This document shows positions 9,912-19,916 of a stretch of 64,000 nt of DNA, in pieces. Position 1 is the first letter of the stretch; each line of letters begins with the position of its first letter. The notes under the pieces were generated by a model, which was not told the origin of the DNA, ran no database searches, and saw only the letters and a list, made by a program, of their open reading frames with translations. The translations under genes were made by a program, and so were the position numbers. The stretch comes from Nitrospiraceae bacterium. GTDB taxonomy: Bacteria > Nitrospirota > Nitrospiria > Nitrospirales > Nitrospiraceae. The stretch is from contig JAHBWI010000001.1 in the NCBI GenBank assembly GCA_019637075.1, positions 372,001 through 436,000 of the forward strand. Reading direction: 5' to 3'.

Positions 9912-10803
9912 GAGACACCTGAGAATGGGAGTGTGATCGTTGTGCAATGGCCGCGGCGACCATGGCTGCTTCACGCATCGCTCGCACGTCGTGAACCCGC
10001 AGAATCTGGGCGCCCCTGAGAACGGCCGCCGCGACCGCGCCGGCTGTACCGTAAACGCGCTCCTGCACCGGTTGGTTGACGATGCGGCCAATAAAGGCTT
10101 TGCGGGAGACACCGATCAGGAGCGGATGGCCAAGCTGGGTCAACATATCCAGTTCCGCGAGCAGCTGAAGATTATGCTCTTCGAGCTTACCAAAACCGAT
10201 GCCTGGGTCAAGCACGATCTGCTCCGGCTTGACGCCCAGAGCGATGGCAGCCGCCGCACGCTCGCGAAGAAAATCCGCCACCTCTCTGGTGACATCTACG
10301 TACGATGGATTCCGCTGCATGGTCTGGGGAATCCCCTGCATATGCATCAGGACCGCCCCGACCCCTCGTTCCGCAACCAGGGTCGCCATGCGAGGATCTT
10401 GCCGAAATGCGCTCACGTCGTTCACGATGACCGCGCCTCGCTCGATGGCCTGACGCGCGACGCCTGATTTGGTGGTGTCAACGGAAACAGGGACGGGCAC
10501 GGCCGCATGCACCGCTTCCAGTACCGGCAACAGCCGGCGGAGCTCCTCCGCTTCGTCGATGGGCGAGGCCCCAGGCCTGGTCGATTCAGCACCGATGTCG
10601 ATGATGTCCGCCCCTTCCGCTTTCATCATGGCGGCCCGTGCAACGGCCTCCTCAACCGTGGCAAAGGCGGCGCCGTCGGAAAACGAATCAGGCGTAACAT
10701 TCAGAATGCCCATGATGAGCGGACGCGCCTCAAAGTGAAACGTGTGGGGGCCGGCGGTCCAGAGGGGCAATCTGCGTGATCTATGGGAGGAAATGGCCAA
10801 CAC
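9904..10803 (-). CDS. folP: Dihydropteroate synthase
   Basis: Condenses p-aminobenzoate with dihydropterin pyrophosphate in folate synthesis; 299 residues. Family motifs are [14 protein letters not shown] (residues 31-44), [28 protein letters not shown] and GVSRKAFIG. Translation likely begins at a GTG, with AAGGG six to seven bases upstream. It is followed directly by glmM with overlap and preceded by ftsH about 180 bases away. An ftsH-folP-glmM order is common in many bacteria and supports the call. Confidence 0.94.
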   Translation of the reverse strand: MLAISSHRSRRLPLWTAGPHTFHFEARPLIMGILNVTPDSFSDGAAFATVEEAVARAAMMKAEGADIIDIGAESTRPGASPIDEAEELRRLLPVLEAVHAAVPVPVSVDTTKSGVARQAIERGAVIVNDVSAFRQDPRMATLVAERGVGAVLMHMQGIPQTMQRNPSYVDVTREVADFLRERAAAAIALGVKPEQIVLDPGIGFGKLEEHNLQLLAELDMLTQLGHPLLIGVSRKAFIGRIVNQPVQERVYGTAGAVAAAVLRGAQILRVHDVRAMREAAMVAAAIAQRSHSHSQVSHA

Positions 10804-10938
10804 TCATCCCTTGAGATTGCGGTAGTCGCCCGACGAATGAGAAACCGCGCGGACGGAACGGCGCGTGGTGGAAGATAGACGCTCGAGTGATCGGAGATAG
10901 CGGCCCGCACTTCCTCCACGGGCCGACTTCGTATCAAG

Positions 10939-10965
10939 GCCTGTCCGGAGGGTGTCCGGACAGGC
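10939..10965. repeat. Perfect 11-bp inverted repeat between ftsH and folP
   Basis: Arms at 10939-10949 and 10955-10965 are perfectly complementary (GCCTGTCCGGA / TCCGGACAGGC) around a five-base loop. Read on the plus strand it is followed by TCTTTT, terminator-like but facing against the flanking genes. Read on the minus strand, the direction of ftsH and folP, there is no T-run. It may act as an RNA-processing or attenuation hairpin between the two genes. Confidence 0.6.
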
Positions 10966-10984
10966 TCTTTTGCTATCAGTGGCG

Positions 10985-12799
10985 TTAGGCAGGAACGGTC
11001 TGGGAGGAGGACCCTTGCAACAGGATCTGATCGATCTCGGGCGCGTCGAGGACTTCCTTCTCCAGCAAGGCCTCCGCCAGCGCCTTGAGGCTTACCATGT
11101 TTTCGGTCAGGACGCGCTTGGCCCGCTCGTAATTCTCGGTCACCAGGCGCTTGATCTCATGGTCGATTTCCAACGCGACCTGCTCGCTGAAATCGCGTTT
11201 CGTCGCGATCTCTCGGCCCAAGAAGATTTCCTCTTCCTTACGACCGAACGTCAGTGGTCCAAGTTTCTCGCTCATCCCCCATTCACAGACCATTTTCCTG
11301 GCCAGGTCGGTTGCCCGCTCAAGGTCGTTCCCCGCCCCGGTCGTCACTCGGTGTAACACCAGCTCTTCCGCCACACGCCCGCCCATAAGGATAGCCAGGT
11401 TGTTGTAGAGGAAGTCCTTGGAGTAGTTATGCCGGTCGTCCGTGGGCAACTGCATGGTGACACCCAGTGCCCGGCCTCTGGGAATAATCGTGACCTTGTG
11501 GACAGGGTCCGTGCCAGGAAGAAGTTTTGCCATGAGGGCATGACCGGCCTCATGGTAGGCCGTGATGCGCTTTTCCTCGTCGCTCAAGATCATGCTCTTG
11601 CGCTCCGCGCCCATCAGGACCTTATCCTTGGCCATTTCGAAGTCGATCAGCTCAACTTCTTTCTTATTCTGCCTGGCTGCCCACAGCGCCGCCTCGTTGA
11701 CCAGGTTTTCCAAATCAGCCCCTGAGAAGCCAGGGGTTCCCCGGGCAATCTTTTCCAGTTCCACATCCGAAGCCAAGGGTACTTTCTTGGTATGTACCTT
11801 GAGAATTTCCGAACGGCCACGCAGGTCCGGTCTGTTCACCACGACCTGGCGGTCAAAACGGCCGGGGCGCAGCAAGGCAGGATCCAACACGTCGGGCCGA
11901 TTCGTGGCCGCGATCAGAATGACACCTTCGGTCGTATCGAAGCCGTCCATTTCAACGAGCAACTGATTGAGGGTCTGTTCCCGCTCATCGTGACCACCGC
12001 CGAGTCCTGCTCCACGCAGGCGACCGACTGCATCGATTTCATCGATGAAAATGATACAGGGCGCGTGCTTCTTGCCCTGCTCGAACAGGTCTCGGACGCG
12101 CGAGGCGCCGACACCGACGAACATCTCCACGAAGTCTGACCCGCTGATGCTGAAAAACGGGACACCGGCTTCGCCGGCGATGGCTTTCGCCAAGAGGGTC
12201 TTCCCGGTTCCCGGAGGACCGACGATCAAGACGCCCTTCGGAATCCGGCCGCCCAACTTCTGGAACTTCCGCGGATCCTTGAGAAATTCGATGATCTCCA
12301 GGACTTCTTCCTTCGCTTCCTCGATGCCGGCGACGTCGGAAAAGGTCACCTTCTTCCGTTCCTCAGTCAGCATACGCGCCCGACTCTTGCCGAACGACAG
12401 AGCCTTGTTGCCGCCGATTTGCATCTGGCGCATAAGGAAGAACCACAGGCCTAAGAACAGGATGAACGGCCCCCACGTCACCAGGAAGGTGATATACCAA
12501 GGGCTTTCATCCGGCGGCCTTGCCTCGATCTGCACGTCTTTTTCACGAAGAACCTTTACCAGCTCGGGATATTCGGCCGTATAGGTCCGAATCCGGCTTT
12601 GATCCTTCAAGATCGCGCTGACGTGGTTGGCCTTGATCGTGACCTTCATCACCTCGCCCTTGTCGAGCTTGGCCATGAAGTCGCTGAATATAACCTCATC
12701 CTCTGGCGCGTGCGTCGGAACACTGAACAGATTGAACAAGAGAATCATGAACAGGCCGACGACGACCCAGAACAGCAGATTCTTTACGCGTGAATTCAT
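10985..12799 (-). CDS. ftsH: ATP-dependent zinc metalloprotease FtsH
   Basis: Membrane-anchored AAA+ protease for membrane and regulatory protein turnover; 604 residues. Two membrane segments (about 7-24 and 103-125) flank a periplasmic domain. The AAA module has Walker A GPPGTGKT, Walker [11 protein letters not shown] and an SRH region with RPGRFDR. The protease domain has the zinc motif HEAGH and the later Asp-containing helix ([10 protein letters not shown]). A C-terminal helical region ends the protein. It sits between hpt and folP; tilS-hpt-ftsH is a conserved bacterial order. Confidence 0.97.
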   Translation of the reverse strand: MNSRVKNLLFWVVVGLFMILLFNLFSVPTHAPEDEVIFSDFMAKLDKGEVMKVTIKANHVSAILKDQSRIRTYTAEYPELVKVLREKDVQIEARPPDESPWYITFLVTWGPFILFLGLWFFLMRQMQIGGNKALSFGKSRARMLTEERKKVTFSDVAGIEEAKEEVLEIIEFLKDPRKFQKLGGRIPKGVLIVGPPGTGKTLLAKAIAGEAGVPFFSISGSDFVEMFVGVGASRVRDLFEQGKKHAPCIIFIDEIDAVGRLRGAGLGGGHDEREQTLNQLLVEMDGFDTTEGVILIAATNRPDVLDPALLRPGRFDRQVVVNRPDLRGRSEILKVHTKKVPLASDVELEKIARGTPGFSGADLENLVNEAALWAARQNKKEVELIDFEMAKDKVLMGAERKSMILSDEEKRITAYHEAGHALMAKLLPGTDPVHKVTIIPRGRALGVTMQLPTDDRHNYSKDFLYNNLAILMGGRVAEELVLHRVTTGAGNDLERATDLARKMVCEWGMSEKLGPLTFGRKEEEIFLGREIATKRDFSEQVALEIDHEIKRLVTENYERAKRVLTENMVSLKALAEALLEKEVLDAPEIDQILLQGSSSQTVPA

Positions 12800-12888
12800 C
12801 CACCTCTCCTTTGGGGATCCCAGGCAGACAGAAGACGATGATAACCTTGCAGAATGTTAACACACGTTTCGTTGGAGTGACAACTTAA

Positions 12889-13440
12889 TCATGCCGACTC
12901 CTGCTCGGGTTCCTCCTCTTGATCGAGAGCGGCCAGGTAAGGAAGATTGCGATACTTCTGCTGATAGTCGAGCCCATAGCCAACCACGAACTTGTTGGGA
13001 ATCTTGAATCCGACGTACTGCAACTCGACGTCGATCGTGCGGCGCTCCGGCTTGCTCAGCAACGTGCACACCTTGATCGAGCGCGGCTTCTTCTTAGCGA
13101 GGGTCTTCAAAAGATAATTGACCGTCAATCCGCTATCGACAATATCTTCAACCAGTAATACGTCTTTCCCCGCCACCGGTTCGGTCAAGTCCGACACCAG
13201 TTTGACCTTCCCCGAGCTTTTCGACCTGGTGCCGTAGCTGGTGACGACAATGAAGTCCACCCTCAAAGGGATGCGGATTGCACGGGCCAGATCGGCATAG
13301 AAAGCATAGGCCCCCTTCAGGACGCCGAGTAACACCAGATCTTTTCCCGCATAATCGGCGGCAATCTGCCTGCCCAACTCCCTGATACGGGTACGCATCT
13401 GTTCCTGTGTCACCAGCGGCCGGCCGAAAATGCGATCCAT
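12889..13440 (-). CDS. hpt: Hypoxanthine-guanine phosphoribosyltransferase
   Basis: Purine salvage enzyme that joins hypoxanthine or guanine to PRPP; 183 residues. The PRPP-binding motif VLLVEDIVDSGLT is present, as are LVLLGVLKGAYAF near residue 40 and YGTRSKSSG. The C-terminus is a short acidic Glu/Gln-rich tail. The ATG lies three bases after the tilS stop codon, so the two genes are coupled. Confidence 0.94.
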   Translation of the reverse strand: MDRIFGRPLVTQEQMRTRIRELGRQIAADYAGKDLVLLGVLKGAYAFYADLARAIRIPLRVDFIVVTSYGTRSKSSGKVKLVSDLTEPVAGKDVLLVEDIVDSGLTVNYLLKTLAKKKPRSIKVCTLLSKPERRTIDVELQYVGFKIPNKFVVGYGLDYQQKYRNLPYLAALDQEEEPEQESA

Positions 13441-13443
13441 GCT

Positions 13444-14928
13444 CTAACGGGCTCCTTCCCCTCGAGAATCGATATGAATGGTCATACGGAAAACCTGCTT
13501 GCTCTCGGCTCGAGCACGGAACCGTTCGTCCACTCGATAGCCCGCCACCCACACAAGCCCCGCGGCGGAGACGACCAACGGAATGCGCCTTCGCAAAGAT
13601 CGGCTCAGTTTCGCATCTGTGAAGTAATCTTGCAATTTCTTTCGGCGCCCTTTCATCCCATCGGGACAAAACCAATCGCCAGGCTTCCAGGAACGAATCG
13701 AGAGCGGTACGCCGACGAGGTCGCCATCGATGAAGACTTCGTTCGGGGACACACGCTCATGAAGCCCGAACACTTCCTCTGCGGAGACACATGTGATTGA
13801 GATCCCTTGACCTGTGTGGGACCATACCCCGCTCCAAGGTAGGGTTTCGATGTTGATCGCCTCCGGATGAACCGATGATCGACTTGACGTTTCGCGCTCC
13901 CGTCGACCGAGGAGAATCGACGACATCAGTTCAATTCGGATCATGCGCGGCTCACAGGTGACGCCGAAATTCCTCCACCGCCATCCTGCACCGGACCGTG
14001 GGGACCCGGCATAGCCGACGATGGTTTGCACGGCATGGAAGGGGGGCGGCGGCAAGCCTGGAAGGAGTCGCTCGACTGCCATCCTGACCAACCGGCGCTG
14101 CAATGCCCGTGATTCTTTCACGAAGACCTGACGATTCAATTCGATGGCATCCGCAGACTCACGCTGCCGAACCGTTTCCCAACGGTCCAGGGTGAGCGCG
14201 TGGAGGGCGGCCTCGTCGTCGCGAACTAGATCTGCCTGCCGCGCCAGCCTCCGGACAGCCCCGGGAGCCAATGTATTCAGCACCGGCACGACTTCGCGGC
14301 GAACACGGTTGCGGAGATACAGATCCTTCGCGTTGCTGGAGTCGGTCCGAAACGCCTGTCCCCGTTCATCCAGGTAATCGAGAATCTCCCGCCTGGTCAA
14401 TTGCAACAAGGGACGAACGAAGAACCCGTCTCGCACCGGCGACATCCCGGTCATCCCCCTGAGACCGGAGCCGCGCAGCAACCGAAGCAGGAGGGTCTCG
14501 GCCTGGTCGTCGGCCGTGTGGCCCAACGCAACCCGATCAAACTTCAGATCCTGTGCCAGGTCGCAAAACAAGCGATACCTCGCCTCGCGCGCGCGGGCCT
14601 GAAGTGAACTGGACATCCCGGGCGCCCGACGCGACTCCATCCGCCGCAGAATGAATGGAAGGGCAAGTCGCTCGCAGAGTTCCCGTACGAAACCGGCATC
14701 GCCGTCGGATTCAGCGCCGCGGAGCCCGTAGTCACAATGGATGACAGTCAAGGACAAGCGCCAACGAGAGGAGAGTGCATGGAGAGAGCGCAGCAACGCG
14801 ACGGAATCGGGGCCGCCGGACACGGCGACCAGGATCTTCTCTCCGCGAGTGATGAGGCGGTGTGCCCGTAGGGCCGACGCTACGCGCCGGTCTAGGAGAT
14901 GTGACTGAGGCGCGGCAAGAGACGGCAT
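13444..14928 (-). CDS. tilS: tRNA(Ile)-lysidine synthase
   Basis: Modifies C34 of the tRNA-Ile CAU anticodon to lysidine so that it reads AUA; 494 residues. The N-terminal PP-loop ATPase domain has VAVSGGPDSVALL (about 33-45), followed by HCDYGLRG and ALGHTADDQAETLLLRLLRG. A substrate-binding middle domain and a C-terminal TilS_C-type domain (SIRSWKPGDWFCPDG, KKLQDYF) follow. Placed between ribF and hpt, nine bases after ribF. Confidence 0.94.
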   Translation of the reverse strand: MPSLAAPQSHLLDRRVASALRAHRLITRGEKILVAVSGGPDSVALLRSLHALSSRWRLSLTVIHCDYGLRGAESDGDAGFVRELCERLALPFILRRMESRRAPGMSSSLQARAREARYRLFCDLAQDLKFDRVALGHTADDQAETLLLRLLRGSGLRGMTGMSPVRDGFFVRPLLQLTRREILDYLDERGQAFRTDSSNAKDLYLRNRVRREVVPVLNTLAPGAVRRLARQADLVRDDEAALHALTLDRWETVRQRESADAIELNRQVFVKESRALQRRLVRMAVERLLPGLPPPPFHAVQTIVGYAGSPRSGAGWRWRNFGVTCEPRMIRIELMSSILLGRRERETSSRSSVHPEAINIETLPWSGVWSHTGQGISITCVSAEEVFGLHERVSPNEVFIDGDLVGVPLSIRSWKPGDWFCPDGMKGRRKKLQDYFTDAKLSRSLRRRIPLVVSAAGLVWVAGYRVDERFRARAESKQVFRMTIHIDSRGEGAR

Positions 14929-14936
14929 GGTGACCT

Positions 14937-15902
14937 TCAGGGGTGCGGCGCCAACGACTCCGCCTGCTCCGTGGCATCACGCAGTTGCGTCCGCGCTTCC
15001 TCGACGTCACAGGCGATCTGCCGACTGAGTGCATCCGCCGTGAGAAACGTCATGTCGCCGCGGACGCGGCCGATGAGTCGAACGCTCAACAGCTCGCCGT
15101 ACAATTCCAGTCGCTGATCGAGCAGAGTCACTTCCAACAACCGCTCCCCGGCCCCGAACGTCGGCCTTGTGCCGATATACGAGACGGCATCGAACGACTT
15201 GCCGCGCCAGATCACCTGGGCCGAGTACACCCCGTCCGGCGGCGTAACCCGTTCCGCGGGAAGACGAAGATTGGCCGTGGGCCAGCCCAGATCGGTCCCC
15301 CGTTTCGCGCCGTGGAGCACAACGCCGTCGATACTGTAGGGGCGCCCCAAAAACCGATGGGCCTTGCGCAGATCGCCTGCCGAAATCGCTTGCCGAATCT
15401 TGGTCGAGCTGACGACTTCTTCATCCATGCGCAGCGGAGCGACCGGGTGCACCTCGAACCCGTACCGGCCGCCGAACGCCATGAGGTCGGCAATCCGACC
15501 GGCCCGTCCTTTGCCAAAGGCAAAATGTTCGCCGACAAAGAGCTCTTTAGTGTGCAAGGCGTCATGCAACACGCGGCGGGCAAAGTCGTCCGGACTCAAG
15601 GACGCGAACTGCGGACTGAATTCTAAGAAGACGACCTCGTCCACGCCCGCGGCCTCGAAACGCTGCAACTTTTCTTCGGGGGTCGTAAGAAACTGGAGAT
15701 TTACATGGGGAGCCAGAATCTTGACCGGGTGCGGATCGAAGGTCAGCACGACAGCCGTCCCCTCATGCCGCTGCGCAGTATCGACCACCTGTTGGAGCAA
15801 CGCGCGATGGCCGCGGTGATGGCCGTCGAAATTGCCGATCGTCACCACCGGATAGGGGCGGAGTTGAGAATACGAGGGACCGCGGGAAATCTTCATGGGC
15901 AT
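14937..15902 (-). CDS. ribF: Bifunctional riboflavin kinase / FAD synthetase
   Basis: Makes FMN and FAD from riboflavin; 321 residues. The N-terminal nucleotidyltransferase domain has TIGNFDGHHRGH (about 21-32) and VLTFDPHPVKIL. The C-terminal flavokinase domain has GRPYSIDGVVLHGAKRG, LGWPTANL and PPDGVYSAQV. Either of two in-frame ATGs two codons apart could be used. It begins two bases after hemB ends, so the genes are coupled. Confidence 0.94.
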   Translation of the reverse strand: MPMKISRGPSYSQLRPYPVVTIGNFDGHHRGHRALLQQVVDTAQRHEGTAVVLTFDPHPVKILAPHVNLQFLTTPEEKLQRFEAAGVDEVVFLEFSPQFASLSPDDFARRVLHDALHTKELFVGEHFAFGKGRAGRIADLMAFGGRYGFEVHPVAPLRMDEEVVSSTKIRQAISAGDLRKAHRFLGRPYSIDGVVLHGAKRGTDLGWPTANLRLPAERVTPPDGVYSAQVIWRGKSFDAVSYIGTRPTFGAGERLLEVTLLDQRLELYGELLSVRLIGRVRGDMTFLTADALSRQIACDVEEARTQLRDATEQAESLAPHP

Positions 15903-15904
15903 CG

Positions 15905-16876
15905 TCAGCGCAACAGCTTGGCCGCCTCTTTGGCAAAGTAGGTCAGGATCATGTCCGCACCGGCCCGTTTGATGGCCAGGAGAGATTCCAGCATCGCCCG
16001 CTGCTCATCCAGCCACCCGGCTTGGGCCGCGGCCTTGATCATGCTGTATTCTCCACTGACCTGGTAGGCCGCCACCGGCAACTGGGTCCGTTCGCGCGCG
16101 GCGCTGATGATGTCGAGGTACGGCAACGCCGGCTTGACCATCACGATGTCCGCCCCCTCTTCCACATCCAAGTCGATCTCCCGCAATGCCTCGCGCTTGT
16201 TCGCCGGATCCATCTGGTAAGACTGCCGGTCGCCGAACTGAGGGCTCGAGTTCGCCGCATCGCGGAACGGCGCGTAGAAGCAGGAGGCGAATTTCGCCGA
16301 GTAGGCCATGATCGGAAGTTCCGGAAATCCGGCCCGGTCCAATTCACCACGAATGGCTCCCACGCGGCCATCCATCATATCCGACGGCGCGACCATATCG
16401 GCGCCCGCCTGAGCATGCGTTCTTGCCATGGCCCGCAGGCAGTCCAGCGTCTCGTCGTTCAGAATCTTCCCATCCTTGACGATCCCGCAGTGGCCATGGC
16501 TCGTGTATTCGTCGACGCAGACGTCTGTGATCAGCATCAGACCCGGCACTTGCTGCTTGACGGCTCGGAGCGCCCGCTGCACGATCCCGTTCGGGTCGAA
16601 TCCCGAACTGCCCCGCTCATCCTTTCGATCCGGAATTCCGAACAGGATGATTGCGGGAATCCCCAGAGCCTTGACCTCCAGGGCCTCCTTCACCAACAGG
16701 TCGATCGAGAGTCTCGACTGCCCAGGCATCGACTCGATGGGCTCACGCCGCCCCTGCCCCTCCGTCACAAACAACGGATAGATGAAATCGGCAGGAGTCA
16801 GCGTCGTTTCACGCACCATGCGGCGAAACGGTTCTTGTTCACGGAGACGACGCAGCCGCTGTATCGGAAATGCCAT
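15905..16876 (-). CDS. hemB: Delta-aminolevulinic acid dehydratase (porphobilinogen synthase)
   Basis: Condenses two 5-aminolevulinates to porphobilinogen; 323 residues. Metal-ligand-type cysteines lie in [14 protein letters not shown], the first Schiff-base lysine region in [16 protein letters not shown] and the catalytic lysine in [11 protein letters not shown]. It is grouped with hemA, hemC and cobA-hemD on the minus strand, separated from them by a CBS-domain gene. Confidence 0.96.
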   Translation of the reverse strand: MAFPIQRLRRLREQEPFRRMVRETTLTPADFIYPLFVTEGQGRREPIESMPGQSRLSIDLLVKEALEVKALGIPAIILFGIPDRKDERGSSGFDPNGIVQRALRAVKQQVPGLMLITDVCVDEYTSHGHCGIVKDGKILNDETLDCLRAMARTHAQAGADMVAPSDMMDGRVGAIRGELDRAGFPELPIMAYSAKFASCFYAPFRDAANSSPQFGDRQSYQMDPANKREALREIDLDVEEGADIVMVKPALPYLDIISAARERTQLPVAAYQVSGEYSMIKAAAQAGWLDEQRAMLESLLAIKRAGADMILTYFAKEAAKLLR

Positions 16877-16882
16877 GCGCGC

Positions 16883-17275
16883 TCACTTCCTCGGCAAGTT
16901 GGTCAAGAAGACGACCAGGTCTCGTACCGAGATCATGCCGACGAGCTGGCCGTCGCGCGTCACCCCGAGATGCCGCAGGTGGGTCTGAGCCATCAGATCG
17001 TTCGCATCCAAAAGCGTCTTGTTCTCCTCGATCGTCACCAACGGAGCGGACATGATCTGTTCGACCGTCGTCTTCGTCATGTCGGCACCCGTCGCCACAA
17101 CGCGCCGCACCATGTCCGTGTCCGTGATGATGCCGATCACGTCCTTCCCGTTCGTCACGAAGAGGCTGCCGATATTGCGATCACGCATGATGCGCCCCGC
17201 CGTGCGGACGTCCATGTCGCGCTCCACGGTGATGAACTTGTCTTTCGGAACCATGAATGATTTCACTGGAACCAT
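16883..17275 (-). CDS. Two-CBS-domain protein
   Basis: Small soluble 130-residue protein made of a tandem CBS pair (Bateman module): residues about 5-62 end in VIGIITDTDMVRRV, and 70-127 end in LVGMISVRDLVVFL. Such modules bind adenine nucleotides or SAM. No enzymatic domain is attached. GGGAGG precedes the ATG. It sits inside the heme gene run between cobA-hemD and hemB. It is clearly related to the CBS protein at 43124-43558. A regulatory link to tetrapyrrole synthesis is only suggested by position. Confidence 0.88.
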   Translation of the reverse strand: MVPVKSFMVPKDKFITVERDMDVRTAGRIMRDRNIGSLFVTNGKDVIGIITDTDMVRRVVATGADMTKTTVEQIMSAPLVTIEENKTLLDANDLMAQTHLRHLGVTRDGQLVGMISVRDLVVFLTNLPRK

Positions 17276-17326
17276 CGAATGACCTCCCTCTTGGTATGAG
17301 ACAACACTATGAACGATGCGTCTTGC

Positions 17327-18892
17327 TCAGTGAGCCGCTGCGGACGCCGGTTGGCATTCGCTCGGTTGAGCATAATGGCGGACCAAGGCCTCCACCAATG
17401 CCGGAACAGTATTCTGCGTCGCCGTCACATGCACGGCCAAACCCGCGTCCCGCGCGGTTGCAGCGGTAATCGGGCCGATGCAGGCGACCACCACATCTCC
17501 CAGGGCACGACGCGCGTCACTCGGCGAAGCAAAGAGCGCCACAAAGTTCTGGACCGTCGACGAACTGGTGAACGTGACGGCGTCGAGACTTCGCTGCTGT
17601 AATCGTTCCATCAGCTGCTCGGTCGCAACCGCCGGTTGGATCGTCCGGTACACCGGCACGACATCGACCTCCGCTCCCTGCTTGCGCAACTGTTCCGGCA
17701 ACAATTCGCGCGCGATCAGCGCCCGCGGAATCAAAACGCGCGTCCCGCGAAGATTCCTTCCGGCCAGAACTTCAATCAGCCCCTCCGCCTGAAACTGCTC
17801 GGGAACGACGTCCGCCCGTAAACCATACGCGCCCAATTCCTGGGCTGTTCTGGGACCGATGCAACAGATCGTCAGTTGCGCCAGCGCGCGAACGTCCAAA
17901 CCTCGAGCCCGCAAAGCGCTCATGAACGGCGCAATGCCATTCACGCTCGTAAAAATCAGCCAGCGATAGGTGGACAGGCGATCAAGCGCCCCCTCGAGCG
18001 GGGCCGTTTCCTCGGGAGCCCCAATCTCGATGGTCGGGCATTCCACCGCTTCGCCCCCATACGCAGCAATCAACTCCGTCAACTCCGACGCCTGTGCCTT
18101 GGGACGCGTCACCAAAATACGACGGCCGAAGAGGGGACGCCGCTCGAACCAATTCAACTGTTCTCGCAGCCTTACCACTTCCCCGACCACAATCACGGTC
18201 GGCGGTTCCATTCGCGCAACCTGCGCTTTCGAGACCACGTCGTCCAGCGTCGCCACGACCGTGCGTTGCGTGGTTCTGGTCCCCCATCGGATGACAGCCA
18301 CAGGAGTCGATCCTGATTTCCCTTCAGCCTTCAACCGCTCGACGATCTGGGGCAGGTTTGTCATCCCCATGAGGAACACCAACGTGCCATGAGCCGTGGC
18401 AAGCCTTGGCCATTCGATGCCGCTTTGTCCCTTGCTGGGATCTTCATGACCCGTGACAAAGGTCACGGTCGAAGCCAAAGTCCGATGTGTAACCGGGATG
18501 CCCGCATAGGCCGGCACCGCGACCGCCGCAGTCACGCCGGGCACGATCTCGAACGGAAGACCGGCAGCTGCAACCGCTTCCGCCTCCTCGCCGCCTCGCC
18601 CGAACACGAAGGGATCGCCCCCCTTAAGCCGCACCACGATTTTTCCACCGCGCGCACGTTCGACCAACAGGCGATTGATGTCCGCTTGGTCCCGATACTG
18701 CCCACGCCCCCGTCGGCCCACATAGATTCGTTCCGCAGACGCCGGCGCGTGGTCCAACAGCGCGGGGTTGGCCAAGTAGTCGTAGAGCACGACATCAGCG
18801 CGCTCCAGACACTCCTTGCCACGCAAAGTCAGCAGCTTCGGATCCCCTGGCCCCGCGCCGACCAAATACACCGTGCCTGATTGCCCTGCCAT
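17327..18892 (-). CDS. cobA-hemD: Fused uroporphyrinogen-III C-methyltransferase / uroporphyrinogen-III synthase
   Basis: 521 residues. The N-terminal SUMT/CobA methylase (about 1-250) has YLVGAGPGDPKLLTLRG, LKGGDPFVFGRGGEE and VPGVTAA. The C-terminal HemD synthase (about 262-510) has RRILVTRPKAQASELTELI, TSVNGI and CIGPITAATARDAG. It therefore closes the ring to uroporphyrinogen III and can divert it towards siroheme and cobalamin. The ATG at 18892 is chosen because it begins the conserved domain directly after the hemC stop. The matching precorrin-2 dehydrogenase is encoded at 38089-38742. Confidence 0.93.
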   Translation of the reverse strand: MAGQSGTVYLVGAGPGDPKLLTLRGKECLERADVVLYDYLANPALLDHAPASAERIYVGRRGRGQYRDQADINRLLVERARGGKIVVRLKGGDPFVFGRGGEEAEAVAAAGLPFEIVPGVTAAVAVPAYAGIPVTHRTLASTVTFVTGHEDPSKGQSGIEWPRLATAHGTLVFLMGMTNLPQIVERLKAEGKSGSTPVAVIRWGTRTTQRTVVATLDDVVSKAQVARMEPPTVIVVGEVVRLREQLNWFERRPLFGRRILVTRPKAQASELTELIAAYGGEAVECPTIEIGAPEETAPLEGALDRLSTYRWLIFTSVNGIAPFMSALRARGLDVRALAQLTICCIGPRTAQELGAYGLRADVVPEQFQAEGLIEVLAGRNLRGTRVLIPRALIARELLPEQLRKQGAEVDVVPVYRTIQPAVATEQLMERLQQRSLDAVTFTSSSTVQNFVALFASPSDARRALGDVVVACIGPITAATARDAGLAVHVTATQNTVPALVEALVRHYAQPSECQPASAAAH

Positions 18893-18894
18893 AG

Positions 18895-19830
18895 TTATGG
18901 TGCCTGTCCGTAAATATCCTTGAGAATGACATCGCCGCCGTCGGCCAGCAATTGTTCCGCCAGCGTGGTTCCTAACCATCGAGCCTCGGCCGCCGCGCCT
19001 CGGGTACGATGCCGAACCACCCGGGTTCCATCCACACTTGCGACCAGCCCCTCGAGCGTGAGTGCGTCGCCGTGCAGCGTAGCATGGGCCGCAATCGGAA
19101 CTTGGCAGCCGCCCTGCAACCGATGGAGCAATGCCCGCTCCGCGATCACAGCCGTTTGAGTAGGCTCATGATTGAACCGTTTCAAGATGTCGCCTACGAA
19201 CGCGTCGTCGCTGCGAGCTTCAATTCCCAGCGCCCCCTGGCCGATGGCCGGAAGACTCACCTCGACGGGCAACAGTTGCGTAATCTCTTTCGACCACTCG
19301 AGACGATTCAGCCCGGCGGCGGCGAGCACGATCGCATCGAAAACCCCGTCGCGCAATTTCCGCAACCTGGTGTCCAGATTTCCCCGCAGCATCTCGATCT
19401 TGAAATCCGGGCGATGGTGCAGCAGTTGCGCCTGACGGCGAAGACTGCTGGTTCCGATCACAGCCCCCGGGCGTAGCGCGTCGAGTGCGCAACCGTCACG
19501 GGTGATCAAGGCGTCGCGCGCGTCTTCCCGTGGCGGTACGCAGAGAATCTCGAGCCCTTCGGGCAACGCGGTCGGCACATCTTTCATACTGTGCACGGCC
19601 AAGTCGATTTCTTTCCGCAGCAGAGCCTCTTCGATTTCCTTCGTGAACAGGCCCTTGCCGCCGATTTTGGCAAGCGGGACGTCCAGGATGCGGTCCCCGG
19701 ATGTTTGGATGCGTTGCAGCGTGATCGTGATGCCGGGAGCCAATTCTTGAAGACGCGCCTGGACCCACTGGCTCTGCTGCAGCGCAAGCTTGCTGCCACG
19801 CGTACCGAGAACGAGCGTCGTGCGGCTCAT
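18895..19830 (-). CDS. hemC: Hydroxymethylbilane synthase (porphobilinogen deaminase)
   Basis: Polymerises four porphobilinogens on a dipyrromethane cofactor; 311 residues from ATG. Motifs are LGTRGSKLALQQS at the N-terminus, IDLAVHSMKDVPT, GTSSLRRQAQLLHHRPD, MLRGNLDTRLRKL, and the cofactor-attachment cysteine region LLHRLQGGCQVPIAAHA. An in-frame GTG three codons upstream is an alternative start. The next gene starts two bases after its stop. Confidence 0.95.
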   Translation of the reverse strand: MSRTTLVLGTRGSKLALQQSQWVQARLQELAPGITITLQRIQTSGDRILDVPLAKIGGKGLFTKEIEEALLRKEIDLAVHSMKDVPTALPEGLEILCVPPREDARDALITRDGCALDALRPGAVIGTSSLRRQAQLLHHRPDFKIEMLRGNLDTRLRKLRDGVFDAIVLAAAGLNRLEWSKEITQLLPVEVSLPAIGQGALGIEARSDDAFVGDILKRFNHEPTQTAVIAERALLHRLQGGCQVPIAAHATLHGDALTLEGLVASVDGTRVVRHRTRGAAAEARWLGTTLAEQLLADGGDVILKDIYGQAP

Positions 19831-19916
19831 TGGCGGCACCAGCGGATCACCGAAGTGGGAGAATCTATAGAAGTCTGGCGAACGAACATAGCTATGCGAC
19901 GAGCGAATAAGTGAGG

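Noticed and set aside
16022-17260. 412-codon plus-strand frame over hemB and the CBS gene
   Set aside because: Opposes two clear conserved genes; His/Arg-rich shadow without motifs.
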